DNA from: Monarcha castaneiventris obscurior
Taxonomy: Eukaryota > Chordata > Aves > Passeriformes > Monarchidae
Length of the DNA: 64,000 nucleotides
Assembly (NCBI GenBank): GCA_026261815.1
Contig: JAMPIT010000886.1
Span: forward strand, 20,938,001-21,002,000
Direction of reading: 5' to 3'
A program made the translations under genes and the position numbers. Every line of letters begins with the position of its first letter. Position 1 is the first letter of the stretch. The notes below the pieces were generated by a model that did no database searches, had not been told where the DNA came from, and worked only from the letters and a program-made list of their open reading frames with translations. Shown one piece after another: positions 61,201 through 64,000 of this stretch.

Positions 61201-64000
61201 GAATACACACAGTTTGTGTAGTGTTTGTTCAAAATACACTATTCCATCCCATAATCTTTGAATGAGGTTATTAAAATGCAGTAACATTTAGTAAGTGTTA
61301 TATGATATTTTTTCTTAGGAAGATAAAATATGAGGTTTATTCCAAAAGAAAACTGAGAAAACGTGTCTATCTTTATGTTTCTCTTGCTTTGTGTCCTTCT
61401 TCAATGGCATGACAAAGCATTTCATTATAACAGAATGGACCTCTTATTGAATAGGCTAATTTTTCCTTATCAGGAAGTCATGATAGCTCAAACTTTTTGA
61501 GAGTCAGAGTTCCATATCTTTGACTAAACAACACTTTTAGAAAGAGACAAAACCAAAACAAGCAACTCTTATGTCAGTGTAATATTACACATCTTTAAAA
61601 CAAATAAATTACTAGTGGGGAAATTTTACATGGTACCATTATCAGAAATTACAGAAATCAGCTCATAAATTCATTGCGAAGTCTCTGCGCAGCAATGCTG
61701 ATAAATGTACTTGCCCTTCTGATATGCAAAGGGAAGATAGCAGTCTCTTCCTCTTGGTGGTAGATTGCTGGCAGCAAGTAGCCAAATGATTAATTCCTAG
61801 TGAGGATCAGTGAGTTTATCCTGAAGTCATGCCTGCTTGCCAGTCCAAACCACTTCAGCTGCACATGGGACAGCAGAGCTGTTTCTGCAACCCTGCAAAG
61901 CCTAGGCACTCTCCTACAGTTTTGTGACTCTCTTGCTATGATTTCCATTAGCAAAGGTTTTGGCAAGCTGTGCTTAGAAGTTTGTCAAGTCCTAGGAATA
62001 TGCATGAAATAAGGCTGATTAAGTAAGTAATGGATACTTCTGTTTAGATTTCTCATTGTTAGCCCAGTTCTAAGTTCTCCTTTGAGAGCTTATTTAAAAT
62101 ATATCTGACTACTTGCATGTCCACCAAAGTAGGCAATATTTCACATCTTCTTTAATTGGCAGTAAGTCACTTTTCCTTCTAAAAGGGACCAAAGACTTCA
62201 CTAGTCTTGAGCCTCAATTAACTACTAGATTTCTGAAGAAGCTTGTCCGAAAGGAGAGTAGTGGAATGAGAAGGCAATTGTATAAGCCTAGCCATGAATT
62301 GCTAACACATTCAAATTTCTTTCTGAAGTTTAGTGCACAAGGAATTAGGACATTATTTTTGCCAGTGGAGTAACAGCACTGACATCTTATTCCATACCCC
62401 AATGATGAAAGCAAGAACCACTGGCAAACTTCAAATTTCAAATCAGAAATTCTCAGATGACCTAAGGTGGGCTGCATATGTGCCAGGCACTAAGAGTTGA
62501 ACCAAATCTTTCACATTTAAAACAATTTGAGCTTATGCAGGCAGCCCAAATAGATCATGGCATTCCCAATATCCCTATACATCTAAACCCGCAGCTTCTA
62601 AGTATTTACTGTGGCATTTCCCATAGCCACAACCTAATACTGTGCTGCAAATAATTGCCCTGCTGTGAAAAACAGGTTTCAGTAGAGATGAGATGACAAT
62701 CATACTCTACAAGAAGTCAGGAGTTCACTGTTTCCTTCAGTCATTCATAAGATCTACCATTCTAAGGCTTTGAAATAGAGTAACAGATGAGGACACACCT
62801 ATTGTTAATCACCTGTTTAAAAGCAATGCTTAGAAATACTGATTATATCAAGAGCTAAAAAGAAAATATGATGTTGACTTCCAGCTGCTCAGCTTTTTGC
62901 CTCCTTCTTTTCCTAGAGAGACTTCTTTAAAACAAGTGCTACCATTGTTTCAGAAGGTAATTTTCATGCCAGGATTCAGAGAACTGCCTGTCAAATCAAA
63001 GTTCCTCAGCACTCCCGATGAGTCACAGCTCCTGGACTCTGCTGGCTCTAACAGCATTGGTCCAGTTAACATCTGAAGAAATTGTCCTGTAAATGAGTCG
63101 CACCAGATGTTTAGGTGTCTACTCTTATTTTCACTTCTATGAAATTGCTGTAAAATGTCCATGCCATTTGTTAACAACCAAAACATAGCTTCTGCTATTT
63201 CTCTCGCCTTTTGAATTGTCTGTACTACATAGATATGTATTAGAGCTTATATTTTAATAGTTTAATAGGGTTTTTTTGCAGATGCTATAGGTAAAGTTTA
63301 CCGTTGTCTAGTCTGAAGTTACTTACACAAACCGTTTCAATTTTTAGTACTTCAAATATGCTTGCACAGACTTGAATGTCACATGCTCAGACTGTGGTTT
63401 TCTTATGTTCCTTAAATGATTGTGTCTTTCCTCTTTTTTTTTTTTTTGGAATCAGTCTCCACAGCTAGAGAGAAAATGTCAAACATGCCTATAGAAGTCA
63501 GTGCACAGAAACACAGAAGACCAAGGGTGCCAAATTATCTTGCTCCAGAAATGAGAGCTGTGAAACCGTAACTGGGCAGCAGTGCGAGTTTAATGAACCT
63601 CACTTTGAGGAATTATCTCATGTTAATGTGGTGACATGCTTTGGGGATCAAAGGAAATACCTCTGCCTGGCACTGAATACTATTGTGGCATCACCTACTA
63701 ATGTATCACCATACTGTGAAAGACAAGATAAATCCTTTTTTCATTATGAATCACACTGGGGGAAGAATGAAAGGCAGAGGAATAGCAATTAATCACCTAA
63801 AACTATCTGAAGCAAGTGACCTAGTAGCCTACATTGCCTTTATTGGAATTTAGCTTGAAAAATCATCACTCTTACAAGCTTAACTTCCACATGTATCAAA
63901 CTTAGACATGGAAAAACGAAAAAAACGTTGCTTGACCTGGTTCAGAATGCCTAAAGTAGGTATTTGGTGTCCTTATGTCCCATGAGAGCACCCCCTAAAA
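58300..64000. other. non-coding right end, no gene recognised
   Basis: AT-rich DNA to the end of the window, with a run of 14 T at 63,434-63,447. Reading frames do not exceed 90 codons and none is recognisable. The exons of the next gene presumably lie beyond the window. Confidence 0.5.

Noticed and set aside
1311..64000. Search for PLAU (kringle, serine protease GDSGGP) and VCL exons, the upstream neighbours of CAMK2G in human
   Set aside because: No kringle or trypsin-like motif, and no vinculin-type sequence or second large CpG-island promoter, was found by eye. They may lie beyond the window or have moved.
1..64000. CRISPR arrays, bacterial operons, integrases, rRNA, canonical tRNA genes, retroviral gag/pol/env
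   Set aside because: None seen; the sequence is vertebrate nuclear DNA and no LTR or retroviral protein motif was recognised.

Overview
The window looks like vertebrate nuclear DNA, most likely from a bird. Two relatively well-preserved CR1 LINE 3' ends are present, one carrying the ATTCTATG-type tail. Other recognisable transposons are sparse and mostly very old, the bulk is AT-rich non-coding DNA, and GC-rich islands are compact. Turtles and crocodilians also carry CR1, so the avian call rests on the low repeat density and the type of the younger CR1 copies.

Only one protein-coding gene can be named. At the left edge, on the minus strand, lies the first coding exon of a calcium/calmodulin-dependent protein kinase II gene, best matched to the gamma isoform (CAMK2G). 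It has a strong Kozak start, 65 coding bases and a splice donor at the position conserved in all CAMK2 genes. The exon sits in a GC-rich, CpG-dense, TATA-less promoter island covering about the first 1.3 kb. The rest of the gene continues off the left end of the window.

The remaining ~62.7 kb is upstream of this gene. I recognise no known protein in it. In human, PLAU and VCL lie upstream of CAMK2G; I looked for their exons and found none. It holds: two CpG-rich islets near 11.6-11.9 and 14.5-15.0 kb, each built around a GC-rich tandem repeat, the second with a close match to the CTCF motif; a few MIR-like and other ancient amniote repeats; three fossil CR1 fragments; two younger CR1 fragments in opposite orientation (47.7-48.3 and 57.7-58.3 kb); a pair of diverged homologous segments at 47.2 and 49.4 kb that includes a convincing splice-acceptor/exon/donor arrangement; and an exact 51-bp direct repeat at 54.4 and 55.8 kb.

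The best picture is the promoter and long upstream regulatory or intergenic territory of CAMK2G. The items most worth checking are the CTCF-bearing islet at 14.7 kb, the duplicated exon-like module at 47-49.6 kb and the 51-bp duplication. I found no evidence for a novel multi-gene system.
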